Assembly (NCBI GenBank): GCA_017311185.1
Contig: JAESUZ010005462.1
Location: forward strand, 2,542,001 to 2,606,000
Reading direction: 5' to 3'
DNA length: 64,000 nt
Origin: Proteles cristata cristata
Taxonomy: Eukaryota > Chordata > Mammalia > Carnivora > Hyaenidae
Part shown: positions 1 to 10,993 of the stretch, piece after piece
Layout: each line of letters opens with the position of its first letter
How positions within the stretch are numbered: position 1 is the stretch's first letter
The notes under the pieces: model-generated
Told to the model about the DNA's origin: nothing
Database searches by the model: none
The model's input: only the letters and a program-made list of their open reading frames with translations
Position numbers and translations under genes: made by a program

Positions 1-2794
1 CTGTTCACTGATAAAACCTGAAAATCCCTGAACCTTTCTCCATCCTATTTCTTCCTGCTCCATGTAATTATTTTACAAGCACAAAATGATCTAATTGTGG
101 TAGATGTAGGAGAAAAAGGGGAAAATTTCTCTCCTTCTACCCTTCATAAAGCCATAGTCCTTTATGAACAAAGAGCATTTCTACCTCCCGCTTATAAAAC
201 ATTTATGTGTAGTGAGGCATCTCAACAAGCGTTTTAATAAATACCACACTCCACTCTCCTATATTAATGCAAGAACATTAAGGCATATATCCTGCAGCCA
301 AAGGTTTAGAATCCAAATTTAGGTGAGTTAATGTAAATGGTCTGATGGGCCTGCCTAGATGGATAGCCAAAAATCAATTTCTTATGAACGTGAAAAACAA
401 TGATGGGGAGACCCACAACGTGATGAAAGAAGCCCAAGATAGCATCAGAAATGACCTAATAGAGGGGGAACTAGGGCAGAGGTGATCAGCATCCCAGCTT
501 TTGCTAAATTCAACATGACAAGCCAAGTAAGAGAAGTCATTATTGAGAAAATATGAAAGTCCAGCCAAGAGTTTGGGTGATGGAAAATTAACTATAGTTG
601 AGACATAAAAGTTTATAATGTAGGAATTGTAGAATGATTGGATGTCTTTCATATTCTAAGAATGTAGTTCAATGGACCATCTCTTAGCATTATTCTGAAA
701 GCTTTACTTTTGATTAAAATAATAAAATTTATCTTAGAGATTCAGTAAAAAGTGTGCATGCCTTAAACCCAAACATTTCACTACCTGGATGAATAATATT
801 CTCATTGTCCTTCTATCTTTAATTTAATTAAAAAGATTGTGGCCAAGCTAGAACTTCGTGTAGAAAATTCAAAGAAATAGAGATTTTAAAAGATTATTTA
901 AGAATTTACATATTTCATCATTTTCAGAGGATACATGATCAGACCCAAATTAGCCACAGTCCTTGGGAAAATGGCTAATGAGTATGTCTTGGTGTTGTCT
1001 ACCTAGAGGGACTAGAGGTTGACTGGGGACAGACTCCAGCCAGCCTTGTAAAGAGTTCCATGATCCATCATGTGCGGATCTGGAAGAAGGAGTGATCAAT
1101 AAGGAAGGAGGTCAGCTGGAGACAGGCTAGATTTGAATCCTGGCTATGGTCCTCTCCAGATGTCTCTTCATTCATTTCTACCTTGTCTGCTTCACTTACA
1201 TCCACTTTCCTTACTCAGCCAGAATCTCAAGTGCTCATGTCATTACACTGGGCTAGATGATGAGAGAGAGCTGAGGTTTGGACTTATTAATGCCAAGATC
1301 TGTCACACTAGAGAGCACTGTGTACCGTGAACAAGAAACCCAAAGGAATTAAAAAGTAATAAAATAATAATTGTGGTTATGAGGTGTTTAACAAAGCCAA
1401 ATTTTCATGATATGCTAAATAATAAATAATGATTCTCAAGAAACACTTAACCCTAATAAGAAGAAATTGCATGATCTTAAATAGTTACATTCATTTCAAT
1501 AAGCATTTATGGAGAACCTCTTATATTTGAGGCACTGTGAAAAACAATGGGAATAAAAAGATGAATCACATATGGTCACATTGATGACAATTCAGTGCCT
1601 CTCCATATTCAACATAAATGGAATGATAACATACCTATAGAAAGAGAAAATATCAACTGATTACCAGCTCTGAGCCAGGCACTGTGCTAGACTCTGAGGC
1701 TATAAAGTTTGTTAAAACAAAGCTTTTAACCTTAGGAGCTCATAGGCTCTATGGCTATTGACTATTTTCCTGTTGCTTTATAAAGAGTAGAAACTCTTGG
1801 GATCAAAAGAACCATAATTCAGTATACTAATAAAACTCTGAAAGATGCTAAAACTTGGTCTAGCTATTTGGGAAAGTAATCAAGAGGAAAAGATGGGGTT
1901 TCTAACAAAGGAAAGGGGGAGGGAGTCTCAGTCATTTCCTGAGCATTGAACTCTAAGGTACAACACATATATTATGATTTGGCACAATTTCATCTTTTGT
2001 GGCTGTTTTATGTTTTAGTATTTGAAACAGAACTGTAAGATTTAGCAAATAAAATATAAGAAATGCAGCTAATTTTCAGATAAGGATGAATTTCAAATAA
2101 GCCATTCACTCTAAAATTCAAATTTGACCAAGTGTCCTGAATTTTATCTTTTAAGTTTAGAAGTTAGTTCATTATTTACAAAGATTATGTAACCCAGCTC
2201 TGCTGCCCAGTACCTCTTTTTAAGCCTGAATAAGCTGTTTGATTGAAGTTGTCTCTGGATACCTGATTTAACTTCGTCTTGCTGTTTCAATCTCATTTTT
2301 TAAATTGATCTTTGATTTAAACCCAAAATCTTTGCCTATTTCTTTCAATAATTTTACTAGCTCTTTTGAATTTTCACTTAGCCAGCTTGATTTTTAATAT
2401 TCATTTGGTCTCTATCAAACTAAGAATTCCATCCTTGGTTTTATTTTCTAAAAACTATTGGTATACGTTATCCATACCAACGTGTCACATGGGAAATTAG
2501 GGAATTTTAGTCAGATGATGCATTGCATAGTATACCCTGGAAAGTTCTCACCATTGGCCCAAATTTTTCTGCTAAGTAGGGAAAGGAGGCAGTAAGAGTA
2601 ATAGTAGAGTTTATCCTGTTGAGTATGTGAAACCAGTCAAAGCAATATTCTTTATATAGGACATTTAGTTTGAAATACATAATTTCCTTGGTCAGAGTCA
2701 GGTTATAAATTTATTTATTGATTCACAGATAATTGAATGGGAAGGCCCAATGCCACACATGACAGTGAAAGATTGGCATCCACCACTGGGGAGT
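1..2794. other. Unannotated AT-rich non-coding stretch
   Basis: No SINE, young L1, RNA gene or credible coding frame is visible; the reading frames present are short and resemble no family. Around 1495-1740 two patches resemble the antisense 3' part of L2/MIR elements (a phrase like 'gccaggcactgtgctagac' near 1675), but they are too decayed to delimit. Confidence 0.5.
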
Positions 2795-3925
2795 TGACAG
2801 CCCATAGCTGTGCTTCTAACACAGTGGTGGCCAGCAATATGTGGTTACCTGATTTTAAACTTAATTTAATAAAACTCACAATACCCAAAAAACAAGTAAT
2901 CCAGTTAAGAAGTGAACAGAAGACATTAATAGACACTTTTTCAAAGAAAACATCCAGATGGCTAACAGACACATGAAAAGATGCTCAACATCACCCATCA
3001 TCAGGGAAATACAAATCAAAACTACATTGAGATACCACCTCACACCTGTCAGAATGGCTAAAATTAACAATTCAAGAAACAATAGATGTTGGTGAGGGTA
3101 TGGAGTAAGGGGAATTCTTTGCACTGTTAGTAGGAATGCAAACTGGTGCAGACACTCTGGAAAACAGTATGGGGGGGGGGTCCTCAAAAAATTAAAAATA
3201 GAACTACCCTATGGCACGGCAACTGCACTAATAGAAATTTATACAAAGGATACAAAAATGCTGATTCAAAGGGGCACATGCACCCCAATGTTTATAGCAG
3301 TACTATCAACAATAGCCAAATTATGAAAAGAGCCCAAATCTCCAGCAACTGATAAATGGATAAAGATTTGGTACATATACATAATGGAATACTACTCAGT
3401 GATGAAAAACAATGAAATCTTGCCATTTGCAAGAATGTGGATGGAACTAGAAGGTGTTATGCTAAGTGAAATAAATCAGCCAGAGAAAGACACATATCAT
3501 AGGATTTCACTCATATGTGGAATATAAGAAACAAAACAGATGAACATAGGGGAAGGGAAGCAAAAATAAGAAGAAAACAGAGAGAGGTAAGCCATAAGAT
3601 ATTCTTAACTCTGGAAAACAAACTGAGAGTTGCTGGAGGGGACGCAGGTGGGAGAGGTGGGTTAAATGGGTGATGGACATCAAGGAGGACACTTTTTAGG
3701 AGAGCACTGGACGTTGTATGTAAGAGATGAATCACTTGGTTCTACTCCTGAAACCAAGACTACACTGTATGTTAACCAAACTTGAAGTTTAAAAAAATCA
3801 CATTTGTACTTGCCACATTTCAATTATTCAATAGCCATATGTGGCTAGCGGTGACTGTATTAGCACAGATAATAGAAATTTCCAATAGTGCTGAAAGTTC
3901 TAGACAGTGCAGATCTGTGGGGAAC
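2795..3925. mobile_element. hAT-type non-autonomous DNA transposon, split by an L1
   Basis: Two halves (about 2795-2875 and 3795-3925) resemble the ends of a hAT-Charlie-type MITE: both carry a 'tatgtgg' motif, and the right half contains 'catatgtggctagcggtgac' and ends in an 'aaagttctagacagtgc'-type terminus. The L1 at 2872-3791 lies between them. The exact family is not resolved. The nesting implies that the DNA transposon is older than the L1. Confidence 0.5.
2872..3791 (+). mobile_element. L1 LINE 3' end, 5'-truncated
   Basis: The sequence encodes a decayed C-terminal end of L1 ORF2 (phrases for SDRHMKR-like, IREIQIKT and [15 protein letters not shown] peptides near 2940-3060), then the carnivore L1 3' UTR with the 'ggagagcactggacgttgtatg' block near 3700 and a short A-rich tail. 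A G-run at 3172-3180 breaks the frame. It is more diverged than the L1s at 10994 and 17818, so it is an older subfamily. It sits inside a hAT-type element, with short similar sequences at both edges ('aaaactcaca' and 'aaaaatcaca'). Confidence 0.85.
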
Positions 3926-4354
3926 ACAGATATGGATGATTAATTCCACAATCTATTATTTATAGTAATTATAATTATGTTATGTGACATGAAATAGATG
4001 CTTAAGGAGTTAATTTGATTGCAAAACAGGGGAAAGCCTCTCTGAGGAAGGAATATTTTGAGGTGGAATAAAAATGATGGGTAAAAACCAACACACAAGC
4101 AGCTAAGGGGCAAAGAGAACTATACAGGTAGAGGAAATCAGTATGTGCAAAGGCAAATACTGAAGGGGAAGGAATAAACGGCAATTAAAGGATAAACAGA
4201 GGGCACAGGAGAGGAAAAGGAGAGGTCCAAGAGGAACCTCGAGGACCATGGTGAGGGTTTGAGTCTTCATCTGAAAAAAAAAAAAAAAACCACTAAAGGA
4301 TCATACAATGAAGAGTGGTAAATTGAGATTCACTCTTAAAATAATTGCTCCGGC

Positions 4355-4508
4355 TTGGGGCTGCTGTATGGCTCAGTCAGCTAAGTGCCTGACTTTAGTT
4401 CAGGTCATGATCTCATAGCTCATGAGTTTTAGCCTTGCATAGGGTTCTATGCTGACAGCTCAGAGCCTGCTTTGGATTCTGTCTCTCTCCTCTTTCTGCC
4501 CCTTCCCT

Positions 4509-4605
<97 letters not shown>

Positions 4606-4639
4606 AAATAAATACTATAAAAAGAAAAAGAAAAAAATC
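4355..4639 (+). mobile_element. tRNA-derived carnivore SINE (CAN SINE)
   Basis: The tRNA-like head reads 'tggctcagtcagctaagtgc', then a 'gctgacagctcagagcctg' body, a pyrimidine-rich stretch and an A-rich tail. The CT-rich tail has expanded into (TC)n and (AC)n microsatellites. A diverged copy that has lost most CpG sites. Confidence 0.85.
4511..4603. repeat. (TC)n-(AC)n compound microsatellite
   Basis: About 23 TC units (4511-4556) run directly into about 24 AC units (to 4603). It lies in the 3' pyrimidine tail of the SINE, its likely seed. Confidence 0.97.
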
Positions 4640-4735
4640 ATTGCTCTGGCAAATGGGCAGCAAAATGATTGTTGAGAAATAAGATATATGATATTGCAGT
4701 AATCCAGGGAAGACAGAGCATGGTGGCTGGGTAAG

Positions 4736-5145
4736 TGTATTAATTTGCTGGGACTGTGGAAGAAAAAAAAACAAATTGGGGATTTAAACAACATAAATGT
4801 ATTGTCTCACTGTTCTGGAGACTAAAAGTCCAAGATCAAGGTGCTGGAATTGCTGGTTCCTTCTGAGGGCTGTGAGGGAGGGATCTGTTCAAGCCCATCT
4901 CCCTGGTATGTAGATGGCTGTGTTCTCCCTGTGTCTTCACACAGTCTTCTCTGTGTACCTGACTGGGTCCTAATTTTCAGTCCTACAAAAACATCAGTCA
5001 GATTCGATCAGAGGTAACCCACATGACCACATTTCACCTAATTATCTCCTTAAAGACTCCATGTCCAAACATAGTCACTTTCTGAGGTACTGGGTATAGG
5101 ACATCAACATGAGAATTTGGGGGGACAGAGTTCAGCCTATAATAG
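4736..5145 (-). mobile_element. MaLR-type LTR (MLT1-like), antisense
   Basis: The antisense ends are typical: 'tgtattaatttgctggga' at the left and 'ttcagcctataata' at the right, with internal 'ctcactgttctggagac' and 'ttctgaggtactgggta'. Read on the minus strand it begins with the usual TG and ends with CA. A solitary, decayed LTR with no internal proviral sequence beside it. The MLT1 assignment is from recalled consensus features. Confidence 0.75.
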
Positions 5146-5899
5146 GAAGTTTAACTTTCCAATTAGTGTCAAAGTTGCTGGAAGGTCAAGAGAGTTCATC
5201 ATATGTCATTGGTCCAAACCCCTACCCACACAGAAACACAAGAGACATCCAATTGGAGAAACACATAGGGTAGAAAAACACTCTCCACCTTGCAGGATCT
5301 CTGGGCATGATATATTTAAAAGAAGTTCAGTGAGGAGAAAGGAAGATCAACAGGAGTGCTCTACCCAGAGGCACATGATGCTATGCATTTTAGTGACCTG
5401 CCTAGTCTTTTGTGGCTTCTGAGTGGGAAGTTTTTTTATTTGAGATCTATAGGATTTTGGTCCCCAACCCTCTCCTGTGTTCCTTTGGTTTTCTCTCTCT
5501 CCCTCTAGGAATGGTCTCTGCAGTATTCTCCACCCTCCTGGTCAGCACTCAGTTTAGACATCAGCTTCTTGGGGAGCCATTGAAGCTTTGCAAGAAAGGT
5601 CAGTGTCCCTCCTAAATGATCCCATGACACCCTCTATCTGCCCCAGTTAAACCTGTTCACTCTCTCACCCATTGTGGTGGCTGATACTGCCCAGTTCAGA
5701 CTTCTTGGCAGAGACTACATGTATAGCAACACTGAAATGTTCTTATTTAAATTATAATAATAATAAAATTGTTTTTATTATAAATTCAAAAATGAGTGAA
5801 ATTATCTTAAATGAATCCTTGATTGTTGTAAAGTGTCAATAAGGTAAACTCCAAGAATAATGCTAAAGGGGGAAAACTTATCTGAAGGTAATGAAATCT
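5146..5899. other. Mostly unrecognised, with an L2-like patch
   Basis: About 5460-5700 resembles sense L2 (phrases like 'cagtttagacatcagcttctt' and 'caagaaaggtcagtgtccc'). The rest has no recognisable content. The patch also looks exon-like by chance (see rejected items). Confidence 0.35.
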
Positions 5900-6299
5900 T
5901 CTTTAAAAATATGATTTATTGTCAAGTTAGCTAAAATACAGTGTATACAGTGTGCTCTTGGTTTTTGGGGTAGATTCCTGTGATTCATTGCTTACATACA
6001 ACCCCTAGTGCCCATCGCAACAAATGCCTTCCTCAATGCCCATCACCCATTTTCCTCTCTCCCCACCCCTCATAAACCTTCAGTTTTTTCTCTGTATTTA
6101 AGAATCTCTTATGGGTTTGCCTCCCACTCTGTTTGAAACTATTTTTCCCCTTCACTCCTCCCATGGTCTTCTGTTAAGTTTCTCAAGTTCTACATATGAG
6201 TGAAAATATATGACATATGACATCTTTCTCTGACTGACTTATTTCACTTAGCATAATACCCTCCAGTTTCATCTGCACAGTTGCAAATGGCAACACTTA

Positions 6300-9200
6300 G
6301 GTCTTTCATCTGTTTGGTGTTTATTTTTGTAGATGGTATAAGAAAGTGTCCAGTTTTATTCTTCTGCATGTTGCTGTCCGGTTCTCCCAGCACCATTTGC
6401 TAAAGAGACTGTCTTCTCCATTGGATATTCTTTCCTGCTTTGCCAAAGATTAGTTGGCCATACATTTGTAGGTCTAATTATGGGTTCTGTATTCTATTCC
6501 ATTGGTCTATGTGTCTGTTTTTGTGCCAGTATCATACTGTCTTAATGATTACAGCTTTGTAGTAGAAGCTAAAGTCTGGGATCGTGATGCTTCCCACTTT
6601 GGTTTTCTTTTTCAATATTACTTTAGCTATTTGGAATCTTTTGTGGTTCCATGTAAGATTTAGAGTTGTTTGGGGGCACCTGGGTGGCTCAGTCAGTTAA
6701 ACATCCAACTTCAGCTCAACTCATGATCTCAGAGTTTGTGGATTCAAGCCCCGCATCAGGCTGACAATTCAGAGCCTGGAGCCTGCTTAGGATTCTGTGT
6801 CTTCCTATCTCTCTGTCCCTCCCCTGCTCATGCTCTGTCTCTCTCTGTCTCTCAAAAATAAATAAATTTTAAAGATTTAGCATTTTTTATTCTGGCTTTG
6901 AGAAGAATGCCAGGGCAATTTTGATTGGGATTTCATTGAATGTGTAGATTGTTTTGGAAAATATTGACATTTTAACACTATTTGTTCTTCCAACCCATGA
7001 GCATGGAATATTTTTCCATTTCTTTGTGTCTTCTTTAATTTCTTTAATAAGTTTTCTATAGTTTTCAGCATACAGATCTTTTTACATCTTTGGTTAGGTT
7101 TATTCCTAGGTATTCTATGGTTATTAGTGCAATTATAAATGGGATCGATTTCTTGATTTCTCTTTCTGTGCCTTCAATATTGGTGTACAGAAATGCAACC
7201 GATTTCTGTACTTTGATTTTGTTTTGTGAGACTTTGCTGAATTCATGTATTAGTTCTAGCAGCGTTTTGGTGGAGTCCTTCAGGTTTTCTATGTAGAGTG
7301 TCATGTCATCTGTAAAAAGTGCATGTTTGACTTCTTCTTTGCCAATTTGGATGCCTTTTATTTCATTTCATTGCCTTATTGCTGAGGTTAGAACTTCCAA
7401 TACTATGTTAAAGAACAGTGGTGAGAGTTGATGTCCCTATTGTGTTCCTGATCTCAGAGGGAAAGCTTTCAGTTTTTCCCCATTGAAGATGATATTAGCT
7501 GTGGGCTTTTCATATTTGGCTTTTATGATGTTAAGGTATGTTTCTTCTATCCCGAATTTCTTGAGGGTTTTTATTAAGAAATGATGCTATATTTTGTCAA
7601 ATTCTTTTTCTGCATCTATTGACAGGATTATCCTTTCTTTCATTAATGTGATGTATCACACTGACTGATTTGCAAATATTGAACCAGGAATGATTCCCAT
7701 TTGATCATGATGAATAATTCTTTTAATATACTGTTGAATTTGTTTGCTAGTATCTTGTGGAGAATTTTTGCTTCCATGTTCATCAGGGATATTGGCCTGT
7801 CGTTCTTTTTTGTGAGGTTTCTGTCTGGTTTGGGAATCAAGGCAATGCTGGTTTCAGAGGATGAGTCCAGAAGCTTGCCTTCCATTCTATTTTTTGGAAC
7901 AGCTTGAGAAGGATAGGTATTAACTCTGCTTTAAAGGTCTCGTAGAATTCCCCTGGGCAGCCATCTGGCCCAGGACTCATATGTCGGCAGATTTTTGATA
8001 GCTGATTCAATCTCGTTACTTCAATTTCTTCTGTTTCTTCCTGTTTTAGTTTTGGTAACATGTGAGTATCTAGGAATTTGTCCATTTCTTCCAGGTTGTC
8101 CAGCTTGTTGGCATATACTATATCATACTATTCTCTAATAATTGTTTGTATTTCTGTGGTGTTGGTTGTTATTTCTCCTCTTTCATTTGTGATTTTATCT
8201 ATTTGGGTTTTCTCTCTTTTCTTTTTGAGAAGTCTGGCTAGGGGCTTATCAAAATTTTTTTTTAAAACAGCTTTTAGATTCATTGATCTGTTCGACTGGG
8301 TATTTTTTTTATTCTATATTGTTTATTTCTGCTCTGATCTTTACTATTTCTCTTCTTCTGCTGGCCTGTGGTTTCTTTGCTGTTCTGCTTCTATTTCCTT
8401 TGGGTGTGCTATTAGGTTTCATATTTGGGATTTTTCTTGGTTCTTAAGATAGGCCTGGATTGTAATGTATTTTCCTCGTAGGACTGCCTTTGCTGCATCC
8501 CAAAGGGTTTGGACTGTTGTGTTTTCATTTTTATTTGTTTCCATATATTTTTAAATTTCTTCTTTAATTGCCTGATTGACCCATTCATTCTTTAGGAGAA
8601 TATTTAACCTCCATGTCTTTGGAGGCTTTCCAAATTTTTTCTTGTGGTTGATTTCAAGTTTCATAGCATTGTGATCTAAAAATATGCATGGCATGATCTC
8701 AATTCTTTTATATTTATTGAGGGCTGTTTTGTGACCCCTTATGTGATCTATCTTGGAAAATGTTCCTTGTGGATTCAAGAAAAATGTGTATTATGCTGCT
8801 TTTGGATGAAAAGTTCTGAATATATCTGTTGAGTCCATCTGCTCCAGTGTATCATTCAGGGCCATTGTTTCTTTATTGACCTTCTGCCTAGATGATATGT
8901 CCATTGCTATAAGTGGAGAATGAAAGTCCCCATATTTCTTTCAATACCATATTCCATATTACCATATTCTTTTCAATAAGATTGCCTATGTTTATGATTA
9001 ATTGTTTTATATATTTGGGTGTTATCAATTTGGGGGCATAAAAATTTATAATTGTTAGCTCTTCTTGATGGATAAACCCCATAATTATAATATAATACCC
9101 TTCCTTCATCTTGTCTTACAGCCTTTATTTTAAAATTTAGTTTTTCTGATATAAGTATGGCTACTCCAGCTTACTTTTGACTTCCAGTAGCGTAATACAT

Positions 9201-9391
9201 GCTTTTCTATCCCCTCACTTTCAGTCTAAGGTGTCCTCAGGTCTAAAATGTATCTCTTGTAGACAGCTTATAGATGGATCTTGGTGTTTTGTTTTGTTTA
9301 TGATCCATTCTGATACTCTATGTCTTTTAATTGGAGCATTTATTCCATTTACAGAGTTATTATTTGAAAGGTATGGATTTTGTGTCATTGT
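6300..9391 (-). pseudogene. L1 ORF2 relic (endonuclease and reverse transcriptase)
   Basis: The minus-strand frames show the endonuclease start ('NGINAPIKRHRVSEW' and 'QEIHFRPEDT' near 9250-9390), further endonuclease pieces ('TIINFYAPK' near 9040, 'TFSKIDHI' near 8755), then reverse transcriptase pieces ('SPGPDGCPGEFYE' near 7970, '[10 protein letters not shown]' near 7840, '[12 protein letters not shown]' near 7140). Intact L1 ORF2 is about 1,270 residues; here it is spread over several frames with stops, and the C-terminal part is deleted. A functional product is excluded. Confidence 0.85.
6671..6872 (+). mobile_element. CAN SINE inserted in L1
   Basis: A tRNA-like head ('gggggcacctgggtggctc'), the body 'ttcagagcctggagcctg' and the tail 'ctcaaaaataaataaa' are present. 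The shared 'aagatttag' at 6655-6663 and just after the tail is a possible short TSD. It is sense while the host L1 is antisense. Confidence 0.85.
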
Positions 9392-9489
9392 TTTATCTGT
9401 AGGTTTCATGCTTGTGATAATGTCTCTGTTCCTGTATAGTCTTTGCAGTGTTCCACTCACAGAGTCCCCCTTAGGATCTCTTGCATGGC

Positions 9490-10401
9490 TGGTTTAGTGG
9501 TCATGAATTCCTTCAGTTTTTGTTTGCCTGGGAAGGCTTTTATCTTTCCTTCTATTCCAAATGACAGCTTTGCTAGATAAAGGATTCTTGCTTGCATCTT
9601 TTTCCTACTGAGCACATTGAATATTTTCTGCTCCCCCCTTTGGCCTGCCGAGTTTCAGTGAACAGGTGTGATACTACCCTTATATGTCTACCCATGAAGG
9701 TTAAGGCCTGTTTGTCCCTAAATGCTTTTGGAATTCTCTCTTTATCTTTGTATTTTGCCAGTTTCACTATGATATGCCATGGAGAAGACCTATTCTTGTG
9801 CTTCCTGGATTTGGAATTCTCTATGCTTCCTGGATTTGGATATCTGCCTCCTACCCCAAATTAGGGAAGTTCTCAGCTTTAATTTGTTCAAGTAAACCTT
9901 CTGCCTCTTTCTCTTTCTTCTTCTTTTACTGGAACTCCTATGATATGAATATGATTATGTTTCATTGAATTACTTAGTTCTCAATTTCTCCCCATGTGGT
10001 CTAGTATTTTCTTATTTCTCTTTTTCTCAGCTTCATTGCACGCAATTTTACCTTCTATTTCACTTATTGTCCCTTCTGCTTCCTCTATCCTTGATGCCAT
10101 TGTATTTAGTTTATTTTGTACCTCATTTACAGCATTCTTAATTAGTTGTGACTATTTCTTAGTTCCTTGATCTCTGAAGCAGTAGATTCTCTATTATCTT
10201 CTATGTCTCAAGCTCAGCTATTAATCTTATCATTATTATTCTAAATTCTTGCTCAGATATATTGGTTACATCTGTTTTGAGCAATTCTCTAGCTGTCATT
10301 TCTTCTTGGAGTTTCTTTTGAAGATAATTGTTCTGTTTCATCATTTTGGCTAGTTTTCTGTCCCTTATGTGTTTTAATAACTTATTATGTGTCTGTACCA
10401 A
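9490..10401 (-). pseudogene. L1 ORF1 relic (RNA-binding chaperone)
   Basis: The N-terminal frame at 10201-10401 starts with MVQTHNKLL and contains 'LAKMMKQNNYLQKKL' and 'ISEQEFRIIMIRL', typical of the charged coiled-coil N-terminus of carnivore L1 ORF1p. A C-terminal piece lies at 9573-9767 ('AFRDKQALTFMG'). The middle has frameshifts and stops. ORF1p normally trimerises and coats L1 RNA; this copy cannot encode it. Confidence 0.75.
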
Positions 10402-10935
10402 TGAACACTATTATATTAAAAAGAGATCATACACTGTTGAGGGTCTGGCCATTCAGGAGGTGTTTTTGGAGTGTCTTGTGTGCTCTCTGTTGTGACTCTG
10501 TATCCTTTATCTTCCTATTTGTAGTGGTGGTTTGGGCCTTCAACCAGGTGTTCTTTGATTTATTTGTTAAAGTAACCTGGAAAAAATTTAAGAAAGGGGG
10601 ATGATGGTAGTTGAAGCTTTATCCCATACAAAGAGAGAAAATGCAAGGGTCAGGAAAAGGTAGAGAAAAAAAATGGCCAGGTAGAGAATCAGAGAATATA
10701 TATGACTTAATCCGGGGGGTAGGAGGGAGGGAATAAAGAAGAAAATACAGAGATGTATAAAAAGAATAGATTAAAAATGTGTATGGCATGCCAGATTGTC
10801 CCCTTGGGCCTCTCGAGATGTTTCTGTCACTCTGTAGCTCAGAATCTTGGAATTCCAAGTCTTCTGGCCTCAATACTGCTGTGTTTGAAGGATGAGGGAA
10901 CTTCAGGCTTACTTCTCTGCCATGTTGACTCCCTT
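10402..10935 (-). promoter_or_regulatory. L1 5' UTR relic
   Basis: This lies just upstream (minus strand) of the ORF1 start and ends near 'atgttgactccc'. In this family the 5' UTR carries the internal Pol II promoter. The position is seen; any remaining promoter activity is inference and unlikely given the decay. Confidence 0.5.
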
Positions 10936-10993
10936 AATCAACGGAAGCTTTTTCAGAAGGAAATTTTCAGGAGCTCAGAAAAGTCATCAAACA

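Larger units (their letters stand above)
4344..4650. repeat. 11-base TSD around a SINE
   Basis: 'attgctccggc' at 4344-4354 and 'attgctctggc' at 4640-4650 flank the SINE with one mismatch. This fixes the insertion boundaries and marks it as an L1-mediated retrotransposition into L2. Confidence 0.75.
3995..4735 (-). repeat. L2 LINE fragment, interrupted by a SINE
   Basis: In antisense orientation this matches the usual L2 3' phrases: 'aagcctctctgaggaagg', 'tatgtgcaaaggcaaatactg' and the 'attgcagtaatccaggg' region after the SINE. The SINE at 4355-4639 is inserted in it, and the MLT1-type LTR at 4736 begins at its edge. Heavily decayed, so boundaries are approximate. Confidence 0.6.
5900..10935 (-). 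mobile_element. Near full-length L1 LINE, antisense, internally deleted
   Basis: Reading the minus strand from about 10935 leftward, there is a 5' UTR (to about 10402), an ORF1 relic (start codon at 10401), an ORF2 relic (start near 9391) and the carnivore 3' UTR ending near 5900. About 0.8 kb of ORF2 C-terminal sequence present in the antisense L1 at 15641-17040 is missing at about 6300, so the 3' UTR block joins directly to central ORF2. A SINE is inserted near 6671-6872. Both ORFs are broken many times, so it cannot mobilise. A younger sense L1 begins 59 bases beyond its 5' end. Confidence 0.9.

Noticed and set aside
4413..4774. Frames with long runs of Cys-Val, Arg-Glu or Ser-Leu
   Set aside because: Translations of the (TC)n/(AC)n microsatellite.
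5490..5615. Exon-like segment with an excellent acceptor-like tract and a GTCAGT donor-like end
   Set aside because: The sequence resembles sense L2, where such pyrimidine tracts are common, and the frame matches no protein.
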